NCBI GenBank assembly: GCA_029379385.1
Contig: CM055612.1
Coordinates: forward strand, 3,596,001-3,660,000
Direction: 5' to 3'
Source: Quillaja saponaria
Lineage: Eukaryota; Streptophyta; Magnoliopsida; Fabales; Quillajaceae
DNA length: 64,000 nucleotides
Under the pieces are notes generated by a model. The model was not told where the DNA came from and did not search any database. It worked only from the letters and a program-made list of their open reading frames with translations. Made by a program: the position numbers and the translations under genes. This document shows, piece by piece, positions 10,463 through 22,378 of this stretch (positions are counted from its first letter, which is position 1; each line of letters opens with the position of its first letter).

Positions 10463-12273
10463 AATGCTATCGCTGGCAGTTTGTAGTTTGTACTAGCCGC
10501 CGGTTTGAAGATGCGTTAGAGATAGTGTGAAACCATTCATACGGAGCTTTTAAGACTATATACTGCTATTCTGCTACATATATATTAGGGCAAATAAATG
10601 AATTACTACCAAAGCCAAATTACTTTTTATAAAAATTAGTTTTCGTTCTATATGTGTTGCGCCTGAATTGTAATTATTATATATATATAAATGTTTATTA
10701 ATAATTGATATACATATCAAGTAATTATAATTAATAAAAAAATAGTACTCTATGTTACTGACAATAAATAAATAGATAAATCCAATAAAAAAAATTAATT
10801 CATAATATAAACATATCATTAAAAAAAAAAAATTCTAAAAATGAAAGAAAAATTAATACCATAGTATTATAATCATAAAAACAATACTCTTAATATTTAT
10901 TTTGGTTCATAGCATTAAAAAAAAAAAATTATAATGATACAATTATTTGCAACTTATTAAATTAAAAACAATTAAGAAATTCAATTTTAATTACTATTGA
11001 TATATAGTTATTGACACATTATAGATTTATTAATATTGAAATGAATTCGGATAAAAAAAGTCAATAGTCATAAAATAATTATAATCATATTAATATGAAA
11101 ATGGAAAAAAAAAAAATGAAAGAAGTAAAAAATTAAAATAAAATAAGTAGACTATTTGAAGTAAAATAAAACTAAAAATATTTATGTAATAGTAAAACCT
11201 CATAAGGTATTTAATAAAATAAAATTTCTTCCACTAAAAGTTAAAACAACAATATATAATCATGGAACTATACGCTAAATTTTTTTTAATTAAGAGTATT
11301 TAAAAAAAAAATTATTTCATAATTTGAGAATAACTAAAAAATATTATAATTATTAAGAATTTATTAAACAAAAAAAAAATTGAGAAATTCAATATTAACA
11401 ACTATTGACATATAATTATTGAAAAAATATAATTTTTTTATGAATTAAAAGTTAAAAAAATAATATTATAATCATAAAAACTACACTTTTAATATTTCTT
11501 TTAATTCATAATAATTTCTTAAAATTTTTTTCGTAAATTTGGGAAGAACAAAGAAAATTAAGATTATTAGGTACTTATTAAAAAAAAAAGAAATTCAATA
11601 TTAATTATTAAAAAATATTTAAATTTATTAATATTGAGAAGAATTAGTAAAAATAAATAAATTAATAGTTTTAAAATAATTACAAACTTATTGATATTAA
11701 AATGGAGAAAAATTAGGAAAAAAGTAAAAAAAAAAAAAAAAAAAACTGTTTATTTAAAGCAAAATAACAATTAAAGTTAACTATATAATAATAAAGACTT
11801 TTAAGAAAAGAAAAAAAAATTATTAAGTCACTTTTATATATAGTATAAATTATACATGGATATTAAAAATACATGCTAATACTACTTAGAAAATCATCAT
11901 AATTAAAATATAAAAAACAACCATCATCATGATTAAAAAAACTCAGGTTCACGAGTTTACTAATCAATTTTTGTAATTAATAATTGAATTTGGCTTGTTT
12001 ACTAAATGAGCAAAGTTTGAAGTTAGAGTTGCTTAGACAGAGTCCAATGATCTTGTTAACAACCCTAGTTATGTTGCAGAATGCAGATGAAGGAGAACCT
12101 TATCTAAATAGTGTTGACAACAACTAAACGATGTGATCAAATGGTGTTCATATGAGAGCCCCTAAACTAGTGAAAAAAACAAGGAAAAATGTAGAGACGA
12201 CCAATGTACTATATAATTAACAATGATCAATGTCAAAACTTCCCTCTCAGCTGCCAATGCACTCCCATTTACC
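10463..12273. repeat. AT-rich degenerate repeat island upstream of L3
   Basis: From about 10600 to 11950 the DNA is extremely AT-rich with many A runs and no coding signal. Related blocks containing GAAATTCAAT and TATTGATAT-like phrases recur near 10977, 11383 and 11590. The first and third are about 610 bases apart and share a further downstream match, which suggests a degenerate tandem repeat. The last 200 bases before L3 resemble the L1 upstream region. Confidence 0.55.
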
Positions 12274-14238
12274 ATGTCTTCAACTAGATGGTCTACTTGC
12301 CTCCAATTCTCGAGTTCTCATTGCTGCGTAATTCTTCTTATCCTTTTCATTTTCCCTCCCTTTGTTCATCCACTTTCTTTCAACATAACTCGTTTTGATG
12401 CTGGAGGCCCTTAAATATTATACGAAGGTGATGCAACACCTTCTATGGGAACCATTGAGCTAAAAACAGTTGATGAATTAGGGGCACGGAACCGTGTTGG
12501 ACGAGCTACCTATGTCGAGCTCCTGCACTTATGGGACTCTGCTACAGAGATTCTCGCAGACTTTACTACTCGTTTCACATTCACCATAGACCTTAAAGGT
12601 TGTCGTGACACCACCACTGGTAGTGATGGATTTGCCTTTTATCTTGCCTCTGTTGGCTACGAAATTCCACCCAACTCAGCTGGCTATAATCTAGGATTGT
12701 TCAACATCACCACCAGAGGAGGCGTGCCTGGAAACCAGATTGTTTTCTTTGAGTTTGATACATGGGAAAATCCAGATATTGATCCTCCTCCACCGGTGCA
12801 GAAGCACATTGGAATCAACAACAATAACATCTCTTCACTTGCTTATGTAAGTTGGAATCTTGATTACAATAGAACACAAAACGTTGTGATAATTTACAAT
12901 GCTACTACTAAAGACCTTGCTGTTTTCTTGTCAACTGAGTCCAACCCCGCTACCATTTCTGACTCACAATATCAATCTAATGGAAGCTCTCCCTGAGAGG
13001 GTTAAAATTGGATTCTCAGCTGCTACAGGCTATTTAGGTGAGACACACTATTCACTCATGGGAATTTAATTCAACGGAGGTAAGTGATAGCAGTATAAGA
13101 CACAGGAAGAGGGCACTTATAAAATTGATAGATATTATTGTTTTCTTTTGTTCTTTGCTTTTGATAGCACTTGGAGTCGGCCTTTATTTCCTATTTAAAA
13201 ATAAGAAGAACAAGAAATTTGAGAGCTTGGAAATTTTGATCTCGAGGGAGAAACTTTACCAAGGAAGTTTCATTACCAAGAATTAGCAGCAGCTACTAAT
13301 ACTTTTGCCAATGATAGAAGGTTAGGACAAGGTGGCTCTGGACAAGTTTAGAAAGGAATACTGAATGATCTTGCTCGCCCAGTTGCCGTGAAAAGAATTT
13401 TCGCCAACTCTGAAAACTCCGAGAGAACCTTCGTCAATGAAGCTAAGATAATAAGTCGTTTGATACATCGAAACTTGGTGCAATTTATAGGCTGGTGTGA
13501 CGAGAAAGGCGAACTCTTACTAGTGTATGACTACATGCCTAATGGAAGCCTTGACACTCATCTCTTTGGTAATGAAGGACTCTCACATGGAATGTGAGGT
13601 ACAAAATAGCTTTAGGATTGGCCTCTGCAATTCATTATCTTCATGAAGATGCAGAGCAGTGTGTCCTTCATAGAGATATTAAGTCAGCTAATGTATTATT
13701 GGATGAAGATTTCAGCACCAGGCTTGGTGATTCTGGGGTTGCAAAGCTAGTGGATCCCCTATTAGGGACTCAGATGACAGGGGTAGTAGGGACTTATGGG
13801 TACCTAGCCCCAGAGTATTTTAATCATGGGAGGGCTAGTAAAGAGTCAGACATATATAGTTTTGGAGTTGTAGCTCTCGAAATTGCACGTGGGAGGAGGA
13901 CATATCTGGATAATGAGGGATACCATGTTCCTTTGGTGAAGTGGGTTTGGGAGCTTTATGTTGCAGGAGATATTCTAAATGAAGCTAGTGAGAGATTGAA
14001 AATGGAATTTCATGAAAGTGAAATGATATGCTTATTAATTGTGGGATTATGGTGCACTCACTCAATTGACAGGGAAAGACCAAAAGCAGGACAAGTAATT
14101 AAGGTTCTTCAACTAGAAGTACCATTGCCAGAGCTTCCACATGACATGCATGAATATATTGTCAATCCAACCCATGGACAAGCCAATTCTATTCAATCAC
14201 AACCCGTCACTTCAAGTCTGTATAATGGAGGACGTTAA
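12274..14238 (+). pseudogene. LecRK L3: mosaic LecRK pseudogene
   Basis: The likely old start is ATG 12274 (MSSTRWSTCLQF). An in-frame TAA lies at 12412-12414, where sisters read DLDILYEGD. The lectin then reads well from 12445 and is almost identical to L1 over about 12770-12960. It shares with L1 the 2-base loss near 12957. A further small deletion lies near 13041. The kinase has a stop in the glycine loop (GQV then TAG, about 13348), a frameshift near 13583, and DFG changed to DSG at about 13730. The C-terminal half (13594-14238) resembles L2 rather than L1, with GRRTYLDNEGYHVPL and the tail SIQSQPVTSSL. It cannot encode a full receptor. Confidence 0.9.
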
Positions 14239-15350
14239 AGTATTGAAGCAGCAGTAATTACACAACTAGAGTCTGTACAGTTCCTGCAAAAAGTTTCATT
14301 ACTCAAGACATGAATAATGGCAAATGGAAACCCCATACTACCTCTAAGTAATCTGTCTGTAGGAGTTGTACATATTCTGATGTTCCCTTATCCAATGAAT
14401 GAATAGTTAAAAAGTTTAAACAATGTGATGAAGGTTTCTCCACCACCGAAAGTTCTGCGTAATACTATACTAATAAGGATGTGATTAATCAGATTAAGTG
14501 AATATGAAAAGCATTTTCCGTACTTGTATGCTCGTAAGAAACTAGATGATTGTCCCCGTGAGATGCAAGGTTTGCTTTATTTTTTTTATTTTAGACCCTC
14601 TAATGCGTTATTAACATGCCCTCTAATTATACTCCAACACCGAGACTCAAGTGTGTATTATAATCTACAAGCACGTGGCAATGTGATAATTTCTAAATTA
14701 TTAATATAGTAGAACTTTATATTATATATAATCCCTTTTTCAAAATTAATTAACATGATTATAATATTTGTAATACTTCAATATAATTAAAAGATAATAA
14801 AAATAATGTACGAGTAAAAAAAAATAACAAGTCAAGTCATACACATGCTCTATTATTATGTCACTGAAGTTACTTGAAGAAAATTTTTAAATAAATTGAT
14901 ATATTTAAATTTTTTGAGTCATTTTATCTCTAGTTACAAATTACAGTAGATAAAGATAATTTACTATAAAATGGACTATATTTTATTTCTCCACAAAATA
15001 AGAATATAGACATAGATGCATCATTTCCTATAAAAATTCAAATTCTTTCAAACCACTAATAATATTTATTATTTTAACTATTAATTTTATGTTTCAGTCA
15101 CCCAAGTGGGAATGGGATAATAGTTTGAAACTACAAAATAGTTTTTTTCCTTTTATGGCTAGAATTAATACAAAAAATAGGAAAATGAGGCGGATTCACG
15201 TGTGAACTGGTACACCATCCCCACCTAACAATTGCTCGGATTGATAATTAGAAATTGCCTTCCAAGCCACTTGCCATCATCCCCCACTCTGAATTTCTCA
15301 TCTTTCTCTGTATCCCATCTTCATCCTCATCATCAACGCTGCAAAAAGCA
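14239..15350. other. Intergenic region between L3 and the MAPR gene
   Basis: The L3 3' flank (shared with L2 to about 14580), then AT-rich spacer, then the promoter and 5' leader of the small MAPR gene. I see no further gene and no clear TATA box. Confidence 0.5.
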
Positions 15351-15653
15351 ATGGATTTCACTCCCCAGCAGCTAATCCAGTTCAATGGCACAGACCCATC
15401 AAAACCCATATACCTAGCTGTCAAAGGCCGAGTTTTCGACGTCACAACCGGCCAATCCTTCTATGGCCCCGGTGGACCATACGCTCTGTTTGCAGGCAAA
15501 GATGCAAGCAGAGCTTTGGCCAAGATGAGCAAGAATGATGAAGACATAACTCCTTCCCTCGATGGCCTTTCTGAGAAAGAGATCGGAGTCCTCACCGATT
15601 GGGAGAAGAAGTTCGAAGCTAAGTACCCTGTTGTTGGCCGTGTTGTTTCTTAA
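15351..15653 (+). CDS. Membrane-associated progesterone-receptor-like (MAPR) / steroid-binding protein, cytochrome-b5 fold
   Basis: A single-exon frame of 100 residues beginning MDFTPQQLIQFNGTDPSKPI matches the small plant steroid-binding-protein-3 type of the MAPR family. It carries the cytochrome-b5-like core with YLAVKGRVFDVT, the MAPR insert around FYGPGGPYALFAGKDASRAL, and KNDEDITPSLDGLSEKE. There is no membrane segment, unlike MSBP1/2, so a soluble or peripheral protein is expected. Family members bind haem or steroid ligands; which one applies here cannot be read from sequence. Length and start fit the family exactly. From memory, the Arabidopsis counterpart At2g24940 lies close to At2g24960, a Myb/SANT-like gene resembling the one at 51332, which suggests conserved gene order now interrupted by LecRKs. 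Confidence 0.93.
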   Translation: MDFTPQQLIQFNGTDPSKPIYLAVKGRVFDVTTGQSFYGPGGPYALFAGKDASRALAKMSKNDEDITPSLDGLSEKEIGVLTDWEKKFEAKYPVVGRVVS

Positions 15654-16155
15654 ATTTCCATCTAGATGTTCTTCCTCTGTGTTTATTGTTTTAATATATG
15701 TTGGGTCTACGTCAAATTTGGATCTTGGTTACTGTATTAATAATCAATCTGGGTTGTGCTAATTCTGGGTTATCTCTGTTTTTGTGCTTGAATATGGATG
15801 TTTGTTTAGAAATCGGGATTTTTGTGTTATTTTGAATTTGTTATTATGCTTATTTTCAAAAGCATACATGGGTGATTGAATGGGTTCCTTTTGTCTTACG
15901 ATTGATTTTGACCCTGCAATGCATAAGTAATTCATTCTCTAAGCATTAAGTTTTGGGTACCTGTGAATGACTGGATTCGTATTTGTTTTTTCTGATATTG
16001 ATTTTTGAGCACTAGGGATTGTGCATGATAATGTCGTATTGATGTAAGAAGAAAGCTGAATGAATGAGAATGGGAGAAAGTAATTTCCTTCATTTGAGGT
16101 TTGCTTGATCATAGATCCTTGCATTTACAGCCAAGCTTTGTTCCAAATTACATGA
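15654..16155. other. MAPR 3'UTR and spacer
   Basis: The 3'UTR and downstream spacer of the MAPR gene. No gene, RNA or repeat is recognised. Confidence 0.4.
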
Positions 16156-17183
16156 AGGGTGAGTTTGATATGTGAAAATTCAATTCAATTTAATTTTAAT
16201 TTAAAATATTTTTTAATGTTTAAATTAATTCATCAAAATTGAATTATTCTGTTTGGAATATAAATATAAATAATAGAGTTCATTTTAATTTCGACATTGT
16301 ATAATATTACCCTTAAATTAATTTAACAAAGCCTCTTAAGTGTATGAACCTCAAAATTTGGTTAAGTTCATTCAAATATGCACTTCAATCGTACTCGGTA
16401 CCCTTCCTTTATTAATTCTTAGAAGTAGGAAAGAAATGAAATAAGGGGCTAATTGGGTGAGGGAAGGAGGAATGAGCTCATTCTGGGGTGTTTGGGAAGT
16501 GAGAATTTTTTATTGTTTTTGGTAAGAAAAGATATTGATAAATTGTCAAGCGCCAAGGCTTGAAAAATAGAGACAGGGATGACGTCAATGAGATCAGAGC
16601 CCCAATACAAAACATTAAGTGACCATTTACACAGTGTATGTGCAGCCATACGAGGACACCACCAGCAAGACCAAATATGATTGGCCTCAAAGAAAATGTC
16701 TTAGTAGTAGTTAGCTATAAAACCATAATAAACGTGGTCAAAGTCAGAGAGGGTGGGTGTAACAGTGAGTGAGCTTTGCTGTACTAATTTTCCCAGAAAA
16801 AGTAAAAACACTTTGAATTTTCAATTCTAGCCTTGGTAATTTCTTGGTATTGATGGAAAAGGATCTGGAAAAGGCTGACATTGTTATGAATGGAAGGAAG
16901 GAAGGAGTAGCAGAAGAAGGTTTTGAAGATTATGTGATGAGGGAGGAGGATCAGTAAGGGATTGAGTAGCAATTAATAGGTATATTTGTTTATCTCGGTC
17001 CAATTGAATTGAATTTCCCACAAATCAACATAATTTTGTTGAAATCAAAATAAAATAAAGTTATGAAAATTTGATTTAATAAATTGAATTCTTGGGTGTT
17101 ATAGATTCCCAACACAAGAAGTTAATTAAAATTCATTTAAAATTAATTGAATTTTGGAAATTTAATGGTTACAAGCACACCCT
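16156..17183. mobile_element. Degenerate Tourist-like inverted-repeat element (possible)
   Basis: The left edge AGGGTGAGTTTG faces CAAGCACACCCT at the right edge, an imperfect inverted match. Both sides are rich in AATTCAATT-type words and resemble the better-preserved element at 49419-50168, including a shared stretch around ATTACCCTTAAATT. No clear target-site duplication survives. The middle (about 16430-16980) is less AT-rich and may be captured or inserted sequence. Confidence 0.4.
16449..16690 (-). pseudogene. Possible retrotransposon RNase H C-terminal relic
   Basis: On the minus strand, the reading around MAAHTLCKWSLNVLYWGSDL followed by IDVIPVSIFQAL resembles the end of plant non-LTR RNase H domains: an EAN...AAH..A.W.L pattern, then a short acidic and PP/IP segment. 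It is short and isolated, with no reverse transcriptase next to it. The assignment rests on pattern memory only. Confidence 0.3.
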
Positions 17184-17653
17184 ACCACAAAGATTCCAAA
17201 CACACCTAACACAAGAAAGGATAAAAAAAAAAAAAAAAAGCATTAGAAAGACAGAAAGTGAAAAAACAGGGGAGACAAGCACAATGAGGCTAATGTTTTT
17301 GGTGTTAAACGAACCAGACCTCTGTCCAGTCACTCCGGTACTTGTTGAGTTATGCTCATCAGTGATAACAGATGAGCTTAAAGTTTTGAAAACAAGATGA
17401 TCACTGATGAGCTGAAAGTTTTGAAAACAAGATGACTCGCCTGTCTTGTTGCGTACAGCAGCCCATACCAATTATGACTGATTCTAAGCGACTTTAACCA
17501 CAGAGGATGTACAGAATGCACCTGCTGGGTAGAAACAAATTGCTGCAAATAATGATGCACCTCAACACATATCAGGGGGAAACAACAGCCTATAAGACTA
17601 ATGCAACTATCTCAATCACCTCTCTAACTGACAGCTTGAAGGTTAAAACTTCA
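17184..17653. other. HAL3 downstream region with a 35-bp tandem repeat
   Basis: This contains an A run near 17223-17240. A segment beginning GATGAGCT is repeated at 17371 and 17406 (period 35) and includes AAAGTTTTGAAAACAAGATG. It is the 3' flank of HAL3. No gene is recognised. Confidence 0.6.
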
Positions 17654-18660
17654 CTAAACTAGCTGGACATCACTACTACCCGGCTGAGCTTTTGACTCTT
17701 GGAAGAGTCTCACACTTGAGTAAATTAGGGAAGGTTCAGCCATAGCACCATTGCCATAATCACCACAAGCCAACCTCTTTGTGACAGGCGGAATAAGAGA
17801 AATTCCAAGCTCGTCTATGGTGATTAGATGCCGTTCTGTAAAAGGATTGTTCCACATGAAAGTATTCATGGCTGGTGCAACAAAAAGTGGCCTATTGTAG
17901 TCCCATGCACGAACAATGCATGTCAGTAGATTGTCACACAATCCCCCAGCAATCTGCAATAGCACAGACTGAAGTTTGTCAAACCACATGAAAAAGCTAT
18001 TACAAGTTACTCAAAAATAAATATACAAGCAAGATAAATTTTCTAGGGTTTACGTTTTCTTTTCTTTTTCGTTTGGGTGAGGGGAGTACCTGTATGTGCT
18101 CATTGCAAAACTAGCAATTCACAAAAACCCAACAGAACAACCTTTTCCTAGAAATTGCTACAGTTTTTAATGGAATAGAGCATATAGAAGTTGGTAACAA
18201 AACTAATACTTGCTATTTGCTATTGTTCCTTTCGAGATACAAACAAGCCTTGTTGTTTTTCACCTATTTACCTGTGCAGAGCCACAAAATTTGCCAAAAC
18301 ATTCAAATTTATTACCTTGCCAAGAGTATTTGCTGATAATGGAGCAATAACCATAATATCAGCCCATCGGCGAAGCTCAATGTGAAGCACGCTGTCACCT
18401 ATTTTTTTCCAACTGGACCATTCATCCTCATCAGTGTAAAGGATTACATCCTTGGGTAGTGATGCTCTATCAATGAAATGTAAAGATGCATTTGTGGCAA
18501 CTGCTCTTATTTCTGCCCATTCAGAAAAACAATGGCAAAGATTCGCGAACTTTATAGCAGCAACACTTCCACTGGCAGCAAGCAGAATTCGGGGCTTTCT
18601 TGGAGCAGCATCTACTTGCATAGATTCTCTATCTGCAGTTGGAGGTTCTGAGTATGCCAT
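17654..18660 (-). CDS. HAL3: HAL3-type phosphopantothenoylcysteine decarboxylase (PPCDC), two coding exons
   Basis: PPCDC is an FMN flavoprotein that decarboxylates 4'-phosphopantothenoylcysteine in coenzyme A synthesis; plant HAL3 also affects salt tolerance and growth. Coding exons are 18660-18316 and 17953-17654, joined in phase 0 (NTLGK then IAGGLCDN), giving 214 residues. The flavin-binding start RILLAASGSVAAIKFANLC, the catalytic-histidine segment VLHIELRRWAD, the PAMNTFMW motif and the active-site cysteine segment RLACGDYGNGAM are all present. I chose ATG 18660 (MAYSEPPTADRES); a splice acceptor lies 3 bases before it, so the leader is probably split. A 5' leader exon may end at 19557 (CAG/GTGAAA). 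A partial copy lies at 23938-25560. Confidence 0.95.
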
Positions 18661-20296
18661 GACCTGTTCAAGAGATTTCAACAATGGCTTTAAACAGCCT
18701 GGAGTTGCCAGGTATTACAGCCTCTGTATCAAATATTGAACCAAAAATCTTGTATCAGGAAGAGAGAGAATGCCAGGCATTCTTCCATAATTTTGGACAT
18801 GGTAAATCTATCACTAAAAAGTCGAGTCCTCCACGGTGATTCTGAATTAAAGGCATAACTCAAGACTGTATTCACATCATTTCATAATTGAGCAATCAAC
18901 ATGCCAACCAAACTGTAGCTCCATAGCTAAAGTTGCAAGTTCTTTTATTGCACTGGTAAACCATAACTATAGCTCAAGGGAGGAAAGACTGTTTATCATG
19001 AAATGAATGACAATTTAGAGCATAGAAACAATATAAAAGAAGCATCGGCTCCCAAAGTAGAAAAAGAAAAAAAAAAAAAAAAAAAAAAAAAAAAGGTAAC
19101 AAAATAGATTACTCAGGACAGCAAACCATGTGCTAGTAATTACAGCTTGTGGATGAGTCAGATGAAAGTGCAATTTCACTTAGTAGCACTTCAGTCAGAT
19201 AATGAATCACCCAATTATCATCATATGAACAGGTCAGAGGATGCAACCAGTAGTTTCTCTCAAGTATAAAAGAGACAAAAGAAACTGGAAATCCATGTTT
19301 TGGAAAAATGAAAAAAATAAAAAACAAAATTAAACAGAAATCCTCATAAATTTTCCAGCACCAACAAAACCCACAAATACAATTCGAACAAAGACTAAAT
19401 TTTTAACAAAATCGCACTGAAAACAGGTCAAAAAATTAATAATCACCGGATATTCATAAGGATCCATCACAAAGAACACAGCACTACAAAATAAACTTGA
19501 GCACAATCACAGAATAAGCATCAAAAAAATTTCCAAGAGAATGATGGTAATTTCACCTGGCGAAATTTTTCTTGTCTATTTTACTCAAAATCGAACAAAT
19601 TACATCCACCCAATTTGCAGCAAGGTAACGAGGAAACTCAGCATCGACTAGGAGAAAAAGGAGAAGCTTCCACCAGTTTTTGAAAGTAAATCCATGGTAA
19701 TGGTAATGGTAATGGTGTTATAGCGAGAGTGACGACTGCTTGGGGGGCTAAATAGTCGAGGCGTTGGGGATTCCATAGAAACCAACCTTTATTAGTACTT
19801 CCTACTTCGGAGTCGCTGAAAAAAGTAGACGATTTTTTGTTGGGCCGGGTGGGCATTACTTAAAAAGTCCGCTTTTCTTTTCAACTAAAATTTGTGAACC
19901 AGTTTTTTAGTCTAGTAAGAAATTATCAGTCACGGTATTTTTTATCTATTCATATTAAGTAAATCCGAATAAAATGTAACAGTGGGAATTAAATTCTATA
20001 AATTTTAAAACTTATAAGTTATTAATTACAACTTTTTGAATTATAGTTGAGAAAGTAAATGTATATAGTCTTTGAACAATTGCATTAGAATAAACAATGA
20101 CCTTTTATTAGTTGATAGAAGGTATAGTTTGGCACTCTTTTATTGCTCCATTGGGAGCCAGAGATTAAACTCACTTCATAAGTTGTTTCAAATAGAAGAA
20201 AGGAATCAAAAACCAAATTACACACAAATAACAATAATTTACTAATACCACACAAAGAACTTTGAATCCATCCCAAAAGAAGCATATTAAACTTCT
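18661..20296. promoter_or_regulatory. HAL3 5' region: probable leader intron, uORF and promoter
   Basis: In minus-strand order this is the probable promoter (from about 19900), the leader exon and a leader intron (about 19556-18664). The leader holds an upstream reading frame of 15 codons, ATG 19695 to TAG 19648 (MDLLSKTGGSFSFFS), next to a small ATGGTA-type repeat at 19692-19715. A long A run lies at about 19064-19094 in the intron. The segment 19758-19860 recurs at 25440-25560, which supports a promoter or leader role. The rest, to 20296, is spacer toward L4. Confidence 0.45.
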
Positions 20297-20426
20297 GCTG
20301 GATTTGTACAGAAGTCTAATTGAATAATCGTACTTCAACGTCCTCCATTGTTAAGACTTGAGCTGGATTTGTACAGAAGTTTAATTGAATTATTGTACTT
20401 CAACGTCCTCCATTATCAAGACTTGA
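20297..20426 (-). repeat. 65-bp tandem duplication at the 3' end of L4
   Basis: Two 65-base units (20297-20361 and 20362-20426) each contain the last codons of L4 and the start of its 3' flank. The copy nearer the gene supplies the working stop at 20400-20402; the outer copy is a decayed echo of the C-terminus. Confidence 0.85.
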
Positions 20427-22378
20427 GGTGATGGGTTGTGATTGAATAGAATTGGCTTGTCCACCATGGGTTGGATGGACAACATTTTCATGCATGTCAT
20501 GTGGAAGCTCTGGCAATGGCGCTCCCAGTTGAAGAACCTTTATTACTTGCCCTGCTTTTGGTCTTTTCCTGTCATTGGGGTGAGTGCACCATAAACCCAC
20601 AATTAACAAGCATCTCATTTCACTTTCATCAAATTCCATTTTCAATCTCTCATCAGCTGCATTTAGAATATCTCCTGCAACATAAAGCTCCCAAACCCAC
20701 TTCACCAAAGGAACATGGTATCCCTCATTATCCAGGTATGTCTTCCTCCCACATGCAATTTCCAGAGCCACAACTCCAAAACTATATATGTCTGATTCTT
20801 TACTAGCCCTCCCATGATTAAAATACTCTGGGGCTAGGTACCCATAAGTCCCTACTACCCCTGTCATCCGAGTCCTTAATAGAGGATCCACCAGCTTTGC
20901 CACCCCAAAATCACCAAGCTTGGTGCTAAAATCTGTGTCCAATAGTACATTAGCTGACTTAATATCTCTATGAAGGACACACTGCTCTGCATCTTCATGA
21001 AGATAATGAATTGCAGAAGCTAATCCTAAAGCTATCTTGTACCTCAAATTCCATTGCAGGGTCCTTCTATTACCAAACAAATGAGTGTCAAGGCTTCCAT
21101 TAGGCATGAATTCATATACCAGTAAGATTTCGCCTTCCTCGTTACACCATCCGATAAACTGCACCAAGTTTCGATGTATCAGACGGCTTATTATCTTTGC
21201 TTCATTGATGAAGGTTCTGTCTGAGTTTTCAGATTTAGCAATAATTCTTTTCACAGCAACTAAGCGGCCTAGATCGGTCAATATTCCTTTGTAAACTTGT
21301 CCAGACCCTCCTTGTCCTAGGCTTCTATTATTGGCAAAGCTATTAGTAGCTACCACTAATTCTTGGTAATGAAACCTCTTTGGTAAAGCTTCTCTTTCAA
21401 GATCAAAACTTTCAGAGTATTCACTGTTATCATTGTTCTGAATCCTCCTCTTCTTTACAAATAACCAAGAAATACTGGCTCCAACTATTGACAATATGAA
21501 GGAACCAACAGCAACAATCACAACCACAACCACAATTGTCTGCTTCCTCTGTTTTCTACTGCTACCACTTACCCCTGTTGTGTTCAGAGTTGAACTAAAT
21601 TCCCATGAGTGAATGGTATGCCGCTCACGTGAAAAGTCGGTAGCAGCTGAAAATCCAATTGTAACCCGCTCTGGTAGAGCTTCCATTAGATCAATATTGT
21701 GAAACAGAGAAGTAATACTGCTTCCCCTGAAATTGAAAACAGAGTCTGACTCATTTGACAGAAACACACTAAGATTTTTGGTAGTGGCATTGTAAGTTAT
21801 CAGAACGTGTTGTGTTTTATTGTAAGCAGGAAGCCAACTTTCATAAACAAGTGAAGTGATATTATTGTTGTTGATACCAATATGCTGCTTCACAGGTGGT
21901 GGAGGATCAATTTCGGGAAGGTATCAAACTCAACAAAAACAATTTGGTTGCTAGGCAAACCTTTCCTAGTGGTGAAGTTGAAAAGTCCTAGACTTTCAGA
22001 AGCAGAGTTGGGTGGAATAGGATAGCCAACAGGGGCAAGGTAAAAAGCAAAGCCATCACTTCCATTAGTGTCAATGGTGAATGTGAAACGAGTAGTAAAG
22101 TCTGTGAGAATCCCAGTAGAAGAGTCCCATAAGTGCAGACTCTCCATATAGGCAGCTCGTCCAACCCGGAATGGCGCAGTAACTGAGTTGAGCTCAATGG
22201 CTCCAGAAGATGATTTTCCATCACCTTCATATAATATGTCAGGGTCTATAACATCAAAACGGGTTTTGTTAAATGATAATGAGTGAGCAAAGGGAGGGAA
22301 AATTAGAATAAGAAGAACAAAATTTATTACAAAGCAAGAAGCAGTGCAGGCGAAAGTGACGAAACAAGTTGGCGACAT
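20400..22378 (-). pseudogene. LecRK L4: full-length LecRK with one frameshift
   Basis: Everything needed for a receptor is present except one base. From ATG 22378 (MSPTCFVTFACTASCFVINF) come signal peptide and lectin, with GSDGFAFYLAPVG and FVEFDTF. A 1-base loss near 21920 then shifts the frame. From 21893 down, the rest is open: HIGINNNNITS, juxtamembrane linker, a valine-rich membrane segment, glycine loop GQGGSGQVYKG, VAVKR, HRDIKSAN, DFGVAK, APEYF and the tail SSLDNGGR. The locus is 1979 bases, two more than a multiple of three, which fits a single lost base. It may be a young pseudogene or an assembly error. A TATA-like TATTTAAA lies at 22458-22466 (minus sense), about 85 bases before the ATG. 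Confidence 0.85.

Noticed and set aside
17092..17471. Two overlapping ORFs of about 100 residues on opposite strands
   Set aside because: Low-complexity content, an A run and a 35-bp tandem repeat; no domain or splice context.
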